From JAQGMJ01 sp036271855 (GTDB taxonomy: Bacteria > Pseudomonadota > Gammaproteobacteria > Burkholderiales > JAEUOS01): a stretch of 14,125 nucleotides of DNA. Location of the stretch: assembly GCA_036271855.1 (NCBI GenBank), contig DATAZV010000215.1, positions 1-14,125 of the forward strand, written 5' to 3'. Positions 1 to 7,008 of this stretch are shown piece after piece. Under the pieces are notes generated by a model. That model did no database searches. It had not been told where the DNA came from and saw only the letters and a program-made list of their open reading frames with translations. A program made the position numbers and the translations under genes. Each line of letters starts with the position of its first letter. Within the stretch, counting starts at the first letter, position 1.

Positions 1-741
1 AAATATTTCGAGCAATTCGCCAAGGACATCAAGAGCCGGTCGAATGTGGTGATCAACTTCACCACCGGCGGCGCGCCGACCATGCTGGTGGAGGAGCGCC
101 TGCAGCCGACGCTGAAGCTGAAACCCGAAGTGGCCTCGCTCAACATGGGCTCGATGAACTTCGGCCTGTACCCGATGCTCGGGCGCTACAAGAACTGGAA
201 GACCGACTGGGAAGAAAAGTACCTGAAGGAGTCGGACGACCGCATCTTCCGCAACACCTTCAAGGATATTGAAAATATCCTCACCTCCTGCCGCGAGAAC
301 CACACGCGCTTCGAGATCGAGTGCTACGACATCGGCCACCTGTACACCGCGCTGCACTTTCTCGAGCGCGGCCTGTTGAAGCCGCCGCTGTTCATCCAGT
401 CGGTGTTCGGCATTCTCGGCGGCATCGGCAACCATCCGGAAGACGTGATGCAGATGAAGCGCACGGCGGATCGCTTGTTCGGCAACGACTATGTGTGGTC
501 GGTGCTGGGCGCGGGCCGGCAGCAGATGCCGATCGCGGCGATGTCCACGGTGATGGGCGGTAATGTGCGCGTCGGCCTGGAAGACTCGCTGTGGGACGGT
601 CCCGGCAGCCTGGCCAAGACCAACGCGGAGCAGGTGCGGCGCATCCGCTCGATCATCGAGGCCCTGACGCTGGAAGTGGCGACGCCGGACGAGGCGCGCG
701 AAATACTTGAGCTCAAGGGCGGCAACAACGTCGGGTTCTAA
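1..741 (+). CDS. Beta-keto acid cleavage enzyme (BKACE/DUF849 family), 3' part
   Basis: The reading frame is open from base 1, so this is the C-terminal 246 residues of a gene starting outside the window; the internal ATG at 46 is not the true start. Family knowledge: BKACE enzymes are Zn-dependent TIM barrels that cleave a beta-keto acid with acetyl-CoA, giving a CoA ester plus acetoacetate; the best-known member, Kce, cleaves 3-keto-5-aminohexanoate in lysine fermentation. Visible here are the strand motif INFTTGG near the start and, late in the protein, VRVGLEDSLW, whose Arg, Glu and Asp match the conserved active-site segment RVGLEDN. The Zn-binding HxH would lie upstream and cannot be checked. 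An extended stretch around KNWKTDWEEKY marks a longer subfamily. The gene is convergent with the aminotransferase at 830-2095 and the two share a terminator. The beta-keto acid substrate cannot be read from sequence. The family call is firm; the substrate is unknown. Confidence 0.9.
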   Translation, partial: KYFEQFAKDIKSRSNVVINFTTGGAPTMLVEERLQPTLKLKPEVASLNMGSMNFGLYPMLGRYKNWKTDWEEKYLKESDDRIFRNTFKDIENILTSCRENHTRFEIECYDIGHLYTALHFLERGLLKPPLFIQSVFGILGGIGNHPEDVMQMKRTADRLFGNDYVWSVLGAGRQQMPIAAMSTVMGGNVRVGLEDSLWDGPGSLAKTNAEQVRRIRSIIEALTLEVATPDEAREILELKGGNNVGF

Positions 742-756
742 ACCGACCGTGCAATA

Positions 757-786
757 AAAAAAAGCGGCCCGCGGGCCGCTTTTTTT
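757..786. terminator. Bidirectional Rho-independent terminator
   Basis: This is a perfect 30-nt inverted repeat. A GC-only palindrome (764-779, GCGGCCCGCGGGCCGC) is flanked by seven A on the left and seven T on the right, so either strand gives a GC-rich hairpin followed by a U tract. It lies 15 bp after the BKACE stop and 43 bp after the convergent aminotransferase stop, the expected place for a shared terminator. Confidence 0.93.
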
Positions 787-791
787 ACTAT

Positions 792-832
792 GGGGTCTAA
801 CGGGGTCTAATCGTGGGGTCTAGTCGCGACTA
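792..832. repeat. Three GGGGTCTA units and an adjacent palindrome
   Basis: The octamer GGGGTCTA occurs three times in 31 bp (792-799, 802-809, 815-822). The last copy runs into a perfect 12-bp palindrome, TAGTCGCGACTA (821-832), which includes the aminotransferase stop codon (830-832, minus strand). It fills the space between terminator and gene end. It may be the remnant of a small intergenic repeat; no function is assigned. Confidence 0.5.
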
Positions 833-2095
833 CTCCGCCTCTTCCTCTTGCATCGCCCCCAGCGAGGCGCGCACCACGGCCAGGGTGAAATCGACGTCGT
901 CGTCCGAATGGCTGGCGCTGACATACCAGCGCCCGGCCGGCATCACGCGCACGCCGCGCGCCAGCAGATGATGGCGAAAGCGCTGGTACACCGCGGGCTC
1001 GACCGGGCGGCCGCCGGAGATCGGCAGGGCCTCGGGGTCTTCGCCCAGGGTGACCCAGAACACCGGCCCCGGGCCGCGTACCAGAAGCGGCACGCCGGCT
1101 TCGCGGCCCAGCCCTTCCAGGTCGGCCATCAGCTTGCGGCCGCGCTCGTGCAGGTCCATGTAGAACTTTTGCCCGCGCAGGCGCAGCTTGGCAAGGGTTG
1201 CCACCGAGGCGGCGATGCTCAACGAGTTGCCGTTGAAGGTGCCGGAATGGTTGACCTGCTGGTTCGCCAGCACGTCCATGTAGCGGCGCTTGCCGGCGAG
1301 CAGGCCGATCGGCAGGCCGCCGCCCAGCGCCTTGCCGTAGACGGCGAGGTCGGGGCCGAGGTTGCCGGTCAGCAGGTAGGCGCCGATGGCGCCCTGGAAG
1401 CCGAGGCGAAAGCCGGTGATTATTTCGTCGAGGATGAACAGGCTGCCGTGCTCGGTGCACAGCTGGCGCAGGATCGACAGGTAGCCGGGGGCGGCTTCGA
1501 AGCAGCCGTTGTTGCACATGACGGCCTCGGTGATCACCGCCGCATAGCCTTCCGGGTCGGCGTCGAACGCCGCGGTGAGGGCGGCGACGTCGTTCCACGG
1601 CAGCACCAGCATGTCTTCCTCGCTGCCCAGCGGCAGCCAGCCGTGATAATGGCCGGAGAAGCAGATCACCTTGGCGCGGCCGGTGGCGGCGCGCGCCACG
1701 CGCAGCGCCGTCTGCACTGCTTCGGTCCCGTCGACGTGAAAGCGCACCGACTCCATGCCGGGCAGCAATAGCGAGATTTCCTCGGCCAGCTGCACTTCGC
1801 GGGTGTGGGTGGCGGAAACCTGGTAGCCCAGCTCGAGCTGCGCGGCCACCGCCGCGTTGATGTCGGCGTCGGCATAGCCGAACAGGACGGCGCCGTAGCC
1901 GCAGGTGTAGTCGACGTACTTCTGGCCGGCGACGTCCCACAGGTGGGCGCCGCGGGCGCGCGACACCACCAGCTGGTCCGGCCCTTCGGCCATGCGGAAA
2001 TTGGAGGAGACGCCCCCCGGCATCGCCTGCACCGCGCGCATGCCCCATGAATTGATGGTCAGATCTGCGGTAAGGGTGGCGGTCTGGTCGGACAT
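830..2095 (-). CDS. Class III PLP aminotransferase, glutamate-1-semialdehyde aminomutase-like
   Basis: The 421-residue protein has the full class III fold. Visible elements are a phosphate-loop-like segment DGTEA (122-126), GHYHGW (148-153) for cofactor stacking, DEIITGF with Asp223 for the pyridine nitrogen, YGKALGGG with the Schiff-base Lys255, and GTFNGN (285-290). The closest named family is HemL, but HemL normally reads NSGTEA where this has VDGTEA. The setting (BKACE, amidohydrolases, RidA proteins) also points to a catabolic transaminase, for example of a beta- or omega-amino acid, not to tetrapyrrole synthesis; that is inference. ATG at 2095 is the only sensible start: an in-frame stop lies 15 codons upstream with no other ATG/GTG/TTG between. 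No Shine-Dalgarno precedes it; the upstream bases are C-rich. It is transcribed divergently from the Bug gene at 2447. Confidence 0.88.
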   Translation of the reverse strand: MSDQTATLTADLTINSWGMRAVQAMPGGVSSNFRMAEGPDQLVVSRARGAHLWDVAGQKYVDYTCGYGAVLFGYADADINAAVAAQLELGYQVSATHTREVQLAEEISLLLPGMESVRFHVDGTEAVQTALRVARAATGRAKVICFSGHYHGWLPLGSEEDMLVLPWNDVAALTAAFDADPEGYAAVITEAVMCNNGCFEAAPGYLSILRQLCTEHGSLFILDEIITGFRLGFQGAIGAYLLTGNLGPDLAVYGKALGGGLPIGLLAGKRRYMDVLANQQVNHSGTFNGNSLSIAASVATLAKLRLRGQKFYMDLHERGRKLMADLEGLGREAGVPLLVRGPGPVFWVTLGEDPEALPISGGRPVEPAVYQRFRHHLLARGVRVMPAGRWYVSASHSDDDVDFTLAVVRASLGAMQEEEAE

Positions 2096-2145
2096 GGGGC
2101 TGGGAGGATGAAGGACTGCGCAGTGTGGTTGTTTTCCTTAAGGCA

Positions 2146-2155
2146 GGCAATTGCC
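2146..2155. promoter_or_regulatory. Perfect 10-bp palindrome, possible operator
   Basis: GGCAATTGCC lies 50 bp upstream of the aminotransferase ATG, two bases from another palindrome (CCTTAAGG, 2136-2143). Position and symmetry fit a binding site for a dimeric regulator of the minus-strand gene. Nothing identifies the regulator, and a chance 10-bp palindrome is possible. Confidence 0.3.
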
Positions 2156-2171
2156 AACGTCCATATCTAAC

Positions 2172-2306
2172 CATCTTTTACAAAGATGCCGGCAACATCG
2201 GGCGAACATGTTCTGTCATGCAGAATGTGAATAACTGTTCATCTTGCGCAAAGATGCCGGCAGCATGGGCGAACACGTTCGGCTATGCCGAATGTGAATA
2301 ACTGTT
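2172..2306. repeat. Two adjacent 67/68-bp direct repeats with conserved dyads
   Basis: Copy 1 (2172-2239) and copy 2 (2240-2306) abut exactly and agree at about 58 of 68 positions with one 1-bp gap (hand alignment). Each contains three dyads in the same order. The first is CATCTT-N5-AAGATG (2172-2188; 2240-2256), where the arms are identical but three of five spacer bases differ. The second is GAAC-N2-GTTC (2204-2213; 2271-2280). The third is TTCTG-N5-CAGAA (2211-2225), which becomes TTCGG-N5-CCGAA in copy 2 (2278-2292), a change on both arms that keeps pairing. A shorter fragment resembling the third dyad follows at about 2308-2325. Tandem operators for the divergent genes are the likeliest reading; a small hairpin-forming repeat family is the alternative. 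Confidence 0.8.
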
Positions 2307-2446
2307 AGAACGGGTATGCCGATGTGTTCAGGCGTGAAATGTCAGATACTGCATGCCCGCGGTTTCCTGGCGGCAGTTCGCGCGCCCGCGAGGCCGATTT
2401 CCGGGCTTTGCAGCGCGCCAGCAGGCCTCACTCCAGACAACAGACA

Positions 2447-3421
2447 ATGCCCCATTTTTCTTCCCTGATTCGCCGCCTCGCCCCGGGCGCCTGCGCCCTG
2501 CTGCTGTCGGCCGGCGCGCATGCCGACTACCCCGATAAGCCGATCCGCCTGGTGATCCCGTTCCCTGCCGGCGGCACCGTCGACGTGGTGGGCCGCCTGA
2601 TCGCCAACAAGGCCGCCGAGGCGCTCAAGACCACCATCGTGATCGACAATCGCCCCGGCGCCGGCGGCAGCATTGCCGAAGACAATGTGGCCAAGTCGCC
2701 GCCCGACGGTTACACCATGCTGTACACCAGCCCGGGGCACACCATCAACCCGGCGATCTACAAAAAGCTGCCCTTCGATACCGAGAAAGACCTGATCCCC
2801 GTGGCCCTGGTGGCCACCGCGCCCGAAGTGCTGATCGCGAACCCGGCGGCGCCGTTCAATACCTTCAAGGAATTCGTCGCCTACGCCCGCGCCAATCCGA
2901 ACAAGCTCAACTATAGCCACGCCGGCAACGGCACCCTGCCGCACGTCACCATGGAACTGCTGCTCAAGCGCGCCGGCATCCAGGTGGTGCCGGTCGCCTA
3001 CAAGGGCGCGGCGCCGGCGATGAACGACCTGCTGGCCGGGGTGGTGCAACTCAAGCTGGACACCTTCGCCACCTCCGGCCCGATGCTCGCCGCGCATCGC
3101 CTGAAGGTGCTGGCCACCGCCGCCCGCCAGCGCATGCAGCAATTGCCCGACGTGCCGACCGTCGCCGAGTCGGGCCTGCCCGGCTACGAAGCGAGCCTGT
3201 GGATGGGTGTGATGGCCCCCGCCGGCACCGCGCCTGCGATTGTCGACAAGGTCGGCCGTGCCTTCCTGGGGGCGGTCAAGATTCCCGAGGTGCGCGAGCG
3301 CCTGACCCACGACGGTGTCGAAATCCTGAACAGCGACGCCGCCGCCTTCGGCGCGCAAATCCGCACCGAGCTCAAGCAGTGGCGCGACCTGGTGCGCGAT
3401 GCCAAGATCACTGCCGAATAA
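2447..3421 (+). CDS. Bug/TctC-family TTT periplasmic binding protein
   Basis: This 324-residue secreted protein binds a small, usually carboxylate, ligand in the periplasm. The start at 2447 is chosen because it gives a normal signal peptide: RR at 9-10, a hydrophobic core, and cleavage after AHA at about residue 26, followed by the family's mature start DYPDKPIRLVIPFPAGG. Other family marks are IDNRPGAGGSIAE, SPPDGYTMLY, KKLPFDTEKDL and LPDVPTVAESGLPGYE. Length is typical for the family (about 320-330). There is no clear Shine-Dalgarno in front of this ATG. It opens the plus-strand run. No TctA/TctB membrane subunits are present in the window, which is common for Bug proteins and means the transporter partner, if any, is elsewhere. 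The ligand cannot be inferred from sequence. Confidence 0.92.
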   Translation: MPHFSSLIRRLAPGACALLLSAGAHADYPDKPIRLVIPFPAGGTVDVVGRLIANKAAEALKTTIVIDNRPGAGGSIAEDNVAKSPPDGYTMLYTSPGHTINPAIYKKLPFDTEKDLIPVALVATAPEVLIANPAAPFNTFKEFVAYARANPNKLNYSHAGNGTLPHVTMELLLKRAGIQVVPVAYKGAAPAMNDLLAGVVQLKLDTFATSGPMLAAHRLKVLATAARQRMQQLPDVPTVAESGLPGYEASLWMGVMAPAGTAPAIVDKVGRAFLGAVKIPEVRERLTHDGVEILNSDAAAFGAQIRTELKQWRDLVRDAKITAE

Positions 3422-3446
3422 GCGTCGATTGACGAAAGACCGCCAC

Positions 3447-4325
3447 ATGCCCTACCTGACCCCGCCGCCCGAGCCGACCTTCAATCGCCCCAAACTGAAG
3501 GCGCCGCCCGGCGCATGGGATTGCCAGATCCACCTGTTCGGCCCGCAGGACCAATATCCCCAGGACCCCACCAGCCCCTATGTTTCCGGCCCGGCCACCC
3601 CGGAGATGAACATCGCCATGCAGGACGCGCTGGGCCTGGCGCGCTCCATCATCGTCAGCGGCGGCGGCTATGGGCGCGACTACAGCTATATGGAAGCGAC
3701 GCTGAAGAAGTACCCGTCGCGTTTCATCGGCGTGATTTTGCCGCCAGAGACGATCGCCGATGCCGAACTCAAGCGCCTGCATGCCCTGGGGGTGCGCGGC
3801 GTGCGTTTCGTCAGCGACGGCCACGCCAAGAACCTGCCGCGCATCCTCCCCGGCGTAGCAAAACAGGCGATGGCGCTGAACTGGCCGGTGCACTTTTATC
3901 CCAAGGGCGAAGACCTGGTCGAGTACGAAAAGGATTTGCTGGCGCTGCCCAATCAGATCGTGCTCAACCACTTTGCCGCCATTCCCGCCGCCCGTGGGGT
4001 GAACCAGCCGGCTTTCCAGGCGCTGCTGCGCATGCTTGACACCGGCCGCGTCTGGGTCAAGCTCTCCGGCCCGATGCGCTGCGTGGCCGGCGACATGCCC
4101 TACGCCGAAGTCACGCCGCTGGCGCGCGCATTGATCAAGCACGCGCCCGAGCGCATGCTCTGGGGCTCGGACTGGCCGCACGTCAACATGGTCGGCCGCC
4201 AGATGCCCAACGACGGCGACCTGTTCGACCTGCTGCTCGACTGGACGCCGGACGCGGCCGAGCAGAAGCGCATCCTCGCCGACAACCCGGTGGCGCTGTA
4301 CGGGGCGCCGCCCGCCGGCAATTGA
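3447..4325 (+). CDS. COG3618 amidohydrolase with altered metal motif
   Basis: This 292-residue protein belongs to the Amidohydro_2/COG3618 group, which includes LigI (2-pyrone-4,6-dicarboxylate lactonase) and galactarolactone isomerase; these open or isomerise lactones, and LigI is known to work without a metal. The usual DxHxH reads here WDCQIHLFG (24-32): the first His is Gln27 and only His29 remains. Further marks are WPVHF (His149), LNHFA (Asn174-His175, where the paralogues have Asp-His), VWVKLSG, and the strongly conserved WGSDWPH (239-245, Asp242). The start at 3447 follows the previous stop by 25 bp; the same frame is open back to an ATG at 3399, but that would overlap the upstream gene and add a basic tail. 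The ribosome site is weak. Lactone or cyclic-ester chemistry without a bound metal is the likeliest role; the substrate is unknown. Confidence 0.85.
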   Translation: MPYLTPPPEPTFNRPKLKAPPGAWDCQIHLFGPQDQYPQDPTSPYVSGPATPEMNIAMQDALGLARSIIVSGGGYGRDYSYMEATLKKYPSRFIGVILPPETIADAELKRLHALGVRGVRFVSDGHAKNLPRILPGVAKQAMALNWPVHFYPKGEDLVEYEKDLLALPNQIVLNHFAAIPAARGVNQPAFQALLRMLDTGRVWVKLSGPMRCVAGDMPYAEVTPLARALIKHAPERMLWGSDWPHVNMVGRQMPNDGDLFDLLLDWTPDAAEQKRILADNPVALYGAPPAGN

Positions 4326-4367
4326 GCCGGCATCATTTTTCAGCTGTTTATTTTTTTGGAGTCAAGC

Positions 4368-5342
4368 ATGTTCCGCCGTCTATTCATACTCGTTTGCGCG
4401 TGTTGCGCATTTTTCGCTGGTGCTGTCCAGGCGCAAAGCGCCGCCAAATTCCCGGAGCAGCCGATCCGCATGATCATCGCCTTCGGTCCCGGCGGCTTCG
4501 GCGACATCACCGCGCGCCTGGTCAGCGAGAGCATGACCCACATTCTCGGCCAGCAGGTGATCGTCGACAACCGCCCGGGCGCCGGCGGCATTCCGGCGGC
4601 GCAGGCAGCGCTGGGCAGCCGGCCCGACGGCTATACCCTGCTGATGTACACCAACGGCACGGCGATCAGCAAATCCCTGTACAAGAAGCTGCCCTACGAC
4701 GTCGAAAATGACTTCACCCCGGTCGGGCTGATGGCCTTCTACGACCTGTGCATCCTGGTGCCCAAGGACTCGCCCTACAAGACCCTCGCCGACCTGCTGA
4801 AGGACGCGCGCGCCAAGCCGGGCAAGCTCAACTTCGGCAGCATCAACCCGGGCAGCACGCAAAACCTCTCGGCCGAACTGTTCAAGTCCACCGCCGGCCT
4901 GAACGTGCAGATCGTGCCCTTCAAGACCTCGCCGGACGTGCTGCGGGCCCTGGTCGGCGGCGACGTCGATTTCGGCATCGAGTCCTACGCCTCGATGAAG
5001 TCGCAGATCGATTCCGGCATGCTGCGCGTACTCGCCACCTCCGCACCCAAGCGCTCGCCCTACCTGCCGCAGGTGCCCTCGGTAAAGGAAGCCGGCGTGC
5101 CGGGCTATGAAGTGGTGGGCTGGAACGCGCTGGTGGTGCCCAAGGGCACCCCGCCGGAGATCGTCGCCAAGCTGAACGATGCGGTGAACAAGGTGATGGC
5201 CTCGGCTGATTTTAAAAAGCGCATGCTGGACCTCGGTACCACTTCCTACGTCGGCCCGCCGGCCGACCTGAGCAAGCAATTGCATGGCGACATTGCCAAG
5301 TGGGCGGCGGTGATCAAGAAGGCGGGCATTCCGCAGGAATAG
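4368..5342 (+). CDS. Second Bug/TctC-family TTT periplasmic binding protein
   Basis: This 324-residue paralogue of the protein at 2447-3421 is typical in length. The ATG at 4368 is preceded by GGAG (4358-4361) at 6-nt spacing, which decides the start over an in-frame TTG at 4356. The signal peptide MFRRLFILVCACCAFF...VQA is cleaved near residue 22, followed by KFPEQPIRMIIAFGPGG. Family blocks include VDNRPGAGGIPAA, RPDGYTLLMY, YKKLPYDVENDF and VPSVKEAGVPGYEVVGW. It lies 42 bp after the first amidohydrolase and 2 bp before the next, so it is co-transcribed with them. The glycine-rich ligand loops differ between the two Bug proteins (FPAGGTVDVV versus FGPGGFGDIT), so two different ligands are plausible; that is inference. 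No membrane components are nearby. Confidence 0.92.
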   Translation: MFRRLFILVCACCAFFAGAVQAQSAAKFPEQPIRMIIAFGPGGFGDITARLVSESMTHILGQQVIVDNRPGAGGIPAAQAALGSRPDGYTLLMYTNGTAISKSLYKKLPYDVENDFTPVGLMAFYDLCILVPKDSPYKTLADLLKDARAKPGKLNFGSINPGSTQNLSAELFKSTAGLNVQIVPFKTSPDVLRALVGGDVDFGIESYASMKSQIDSGMLRVLATSAPKRSPYLPQVPSVKEAGVPGYEVVGWNALVVPKGTPPEIVAKLNDAVNKVMASADFKKRMLDLGTTSYVGPPADLSKQLHGDIAKWAAVIKKAGIPQE

Positions 5343-5344
5343 CC

Positions 5345-6169
5345 ATGACGGCAAAAGCGCAAGGGGCCATGGCCGTCGACGCGCTGGTCGTGGACGCGCA
5401 TGCGCATGTCTTCAGCGCCGACATGCCGGTAGTGGCCAACCCGCGGCACAATCCAGACTACGCCTTCACCCCGGAGCAATACCTCGCCGTGATGGACGCG
5501 CATGGCGTGCAGTTCGCCGTGCTTGCCGCGGGCAGCCCCTGGGCCGACTACAACGACTATATGATCGCCGCGCTGCGCCAGTATCCACGCCTGCGCGGCA
5601 CGGTGAATGTAGGGACCGATGTCGAGCGCTACACGCTGGAGGCGATGGCGCGCGACGGTGTGGTGGGGGTGCGCCTTTCCTTCATCACCATGCAGGAGAT
5701 GCCGGACCTCGCCACCTTTGCCTGGCGCCGCTTCCTGCGCCGCCTGCGCGACCTCGACTGGCACGTGCATCTGCATATCGATGGGCCGCGTTTGCCGCAG
5801 GTGCTTCCCGCTTTCGAAGCGGCCGGGGTCAAACTGGTGCTGGACCACTACGGCCGGCCCGATCCCGCCAAGGGCGTCGCCTGCGAAGGTTTTCAGGCGA
5901 TGCTGCGTGCCATCGAGCGGGGGCGCACCTGGGTCAAGGTGTCGGCCGGCTATCGCCTGGGCGAAGAACGCGTGGCGGCCTATGGCCGCGAGTTGCTGCG
6001 TGCGGTCGGTGCGGACCGGCTGGTATGGGCCAGCGACTGCCCTTTCGTCGGCGACGAAAAGGCCACCACGTACAAGCGCACCATGGAAACGGTGAATGCC
6101 TGGATGCCGGACGACGCGACGCGGCGCAAGGTATTCGGCGAGAATGCGCTGAAGCTATATTTTTCGTGA
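5345..6169 (+). CDS. COG3618 amidohydrolase (LigI-like), copy 2
   Basis: This 274-residue protein keeps the classical motifs that the copy at 3447 has lost: DAHAHVF (His19, His21), DWHVHLH (138-144), LDHYGRPD (Asp167, His168) and WASDCPF (228-234, Asp231). Expected chemistry is hydrolysis or isomerisation of a lactone-like ring in the cytoplasm; it has no signal peptide. The ATG at 5345 sits 2 bp after the Bug gene's stop and uses an AGGA (5335-5338) inside the end of that gene, so translation is probably coupled. It closely resembles the next gene along its whole length, about half the aligned residues being identical by eye, which suggests tandem duplication then divergence. The substrate is unknown. 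Confidence 0.88.
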   Translation: MTAKAQGAMAVDALVVDAHAHVFSADMPVVANPRHNPDYAFTPEQYLAVMDAHGVQFAVLAAGSPWADYNDYMIAALRQYPRLRGTVNVGTDVERYTLEAMARDGVVGVRLSFITMQEMPDLATFAWRRFLRRLRDLDWHVHLHIDGPRLPQVLPAFEAAGVKLVLDHYGRPDPAKGVACEGFQAMLRAIERGRTWVKVSAGYRLGEERVAAYGRELLRAVGADRLVWASDCPFVGDEKATTYKRTMETVNAWMPDDATRRKVFGENALKLYFS

Positions 6170-6176
6170 ACACGCC

Positions 6177-6992
6177 ATGGCCGATTTTTCCTCTGACGCC
6201 CCCGCCGTTGACACCCACGCCCACGTCTATACCCTGGACATGCCGATGAGCGGCGAGGCCTGGCACCAGCCGCCGGCCGATGCCACCACCGAACAATACC
6301 TGGCGACCCTGGACGCCCATGGCGTCGGCTACGCCGTGATGGCCGCCGCCAGCATCTACGGCGACTACAACGACTACATGATAGACGCCACGCGCAAGCA
6401 CCAGCGCTTGCGCACCACGGTGATCGTCGAACCGACCACCGATCCCTATGTATTGCGCGCGATGCGCGACGATGGCGTCGTCGGCATCCGCCTGCAATGG
6501 CGCAGCCTCAAGCAGACGCCCGATCTCACCACGCCCGAGTACCAGCGCTTTTTGCGCCGGGTCAACGACCTCGACTGGCACGTGGAACTGCATGACGAAG
6601 GTGCGCGCCTGCCGCCGGCCATCGGCCTGCTCGAAGCCGCCGGCGTCAAAAAACTGGTGATCGACCATTTTGGCCGGCCCAGCGCGGGCTTGGGTACCGC
6701 CTGCCCCGGCTTTCGCCGCGTGCTGAAGTCGGTCGAGACCGGCCGTACCTGGGTCAAGCTTTCCGCCGGCTACCGCCTGAAGACGCCGCAACTGGCGATC
6801 GATTGTGCGCAAGAGTTGCTCAAACACGCCGGCCCGGAACGCCTGCTCTGGGGCAGCGACTGGCCTTTCGCCGCCTTCGAGGACAAGGTGAGCTACGCCG
6901 ACACCATCGCAGCACTCAAGACCTGGGTGCCGGATGCCGCCGCCCGCGCGCGCATCGGCGGCGAGACGGCGTTCCGGCTGTTTTTTGCATAG
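6177..6992 (+). CDS. COG3618 amidohydrolase (LigI-like), copy 3
   Basis: This 271-residue cytoplasmic protein is a paralogue of the preceding gene. Motifs are VDTHAHVY (His14, His16), DWHVELH (133-139, with Glu137 where copy 2 has His142), VIDHFGRP (Asp163, His164), TWVKLSAGYR and LLWGSDWPF (223-231, Asp228). It starts 7 bp after the previous stop with only a poor ribosome site, so it probably depends on coupling to its neighbour. It is the last gene of the plus-strand run; a T-run near its end (6981-6986) is coding, and no classical terminator follows, but the REP-like pair at 7009-7137 could stop or stabilise the transcript. Retained metal-type residues suggest hydrolase or isomerase activity. 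The difference at the WHVxLH segment from copy 2 may mean a different substrate. Confidence 0.88.
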   Translation: MADFSSDAPAVDTHAHVYTLDMPMSGEAWHQPPADATTEQYLATLDAHGVGYAVMAAASIYGDYNDYMIDATRKHQRLRTTVIVEPTTDPYVLRAMRDDGVVGIRLQWRSLKQTPDLTTPEYQRFLRRVNDLDWHVELHDEGARLPPAIGLLEAAGVKKLVIDHFGRPSAGLGTACPGFRRVLKSVETGRTWVKLSAGYRLKTPQLAIDCAQELLKHAGPERLLWGSDWPFAAFEDKVSYADTIAALKTWVPDAAARARIGGETAFRLFFA

Positions 6993-7008
6993 TCACGCTA
7001 ACCCCCAC

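Larger units (their letters stand above)
2096..2446. promoter_or_regulatory. Divergent intergenic control region
   Basis: These 351 bp separate the minus-strand aminotransferase from the plus-strand Bug operon and should hold both promoters. The region contains two short palindromes (CCTTAAGG at 2136-2143 and GGCAATTGCC at 2146-2155), then the tandem repeat at 2172-2306, then about 140 bp with no recognisable gene. An open frame from a GTG at 2324 reads into the Bug gene, but its first 41 residues are hydrophilic and arginine-rich, unlike a signal peptide, so I treat them as untranslated. I could not identify a convincing sigma-70 -35/-10 pair in either direction. Confidence 0.6.

Noticed and set aside
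807..2174. Minus-strand frame of 455 codons, longer than the aminotransferase
   Set aside because: It is in another frame of the same strand with Arg/Pro-rich shadow composition; the 421-residue frame has all PLP motifs.
2204..2213. GAACATGTTC as a LexA box
   Set aside because: It resembles the Gram-positive SOS core, but betaproteobacterial LexA sites are of CTGT-N8-ACAG type, and the neighbouring genes have no SOS role.
2172..2306. CRISPR-like array
   Set aside because: There are only two adjacent copies with no unique spacer between them and no cas genes.
3399..3446. Upstream start at 3399 for the first amidohydrolase
   Set aside because: It would overlap the Bug gene by 23 bp and add a basic 16-residue tail; the ATG at 3447 gives the usual family length.
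2342..3448. Minus-strand open frame of 368 codons
   Set aside because: It is a complement shadow of the Bug gene, which has a clear signal peptide and family blocks on the plus strand.
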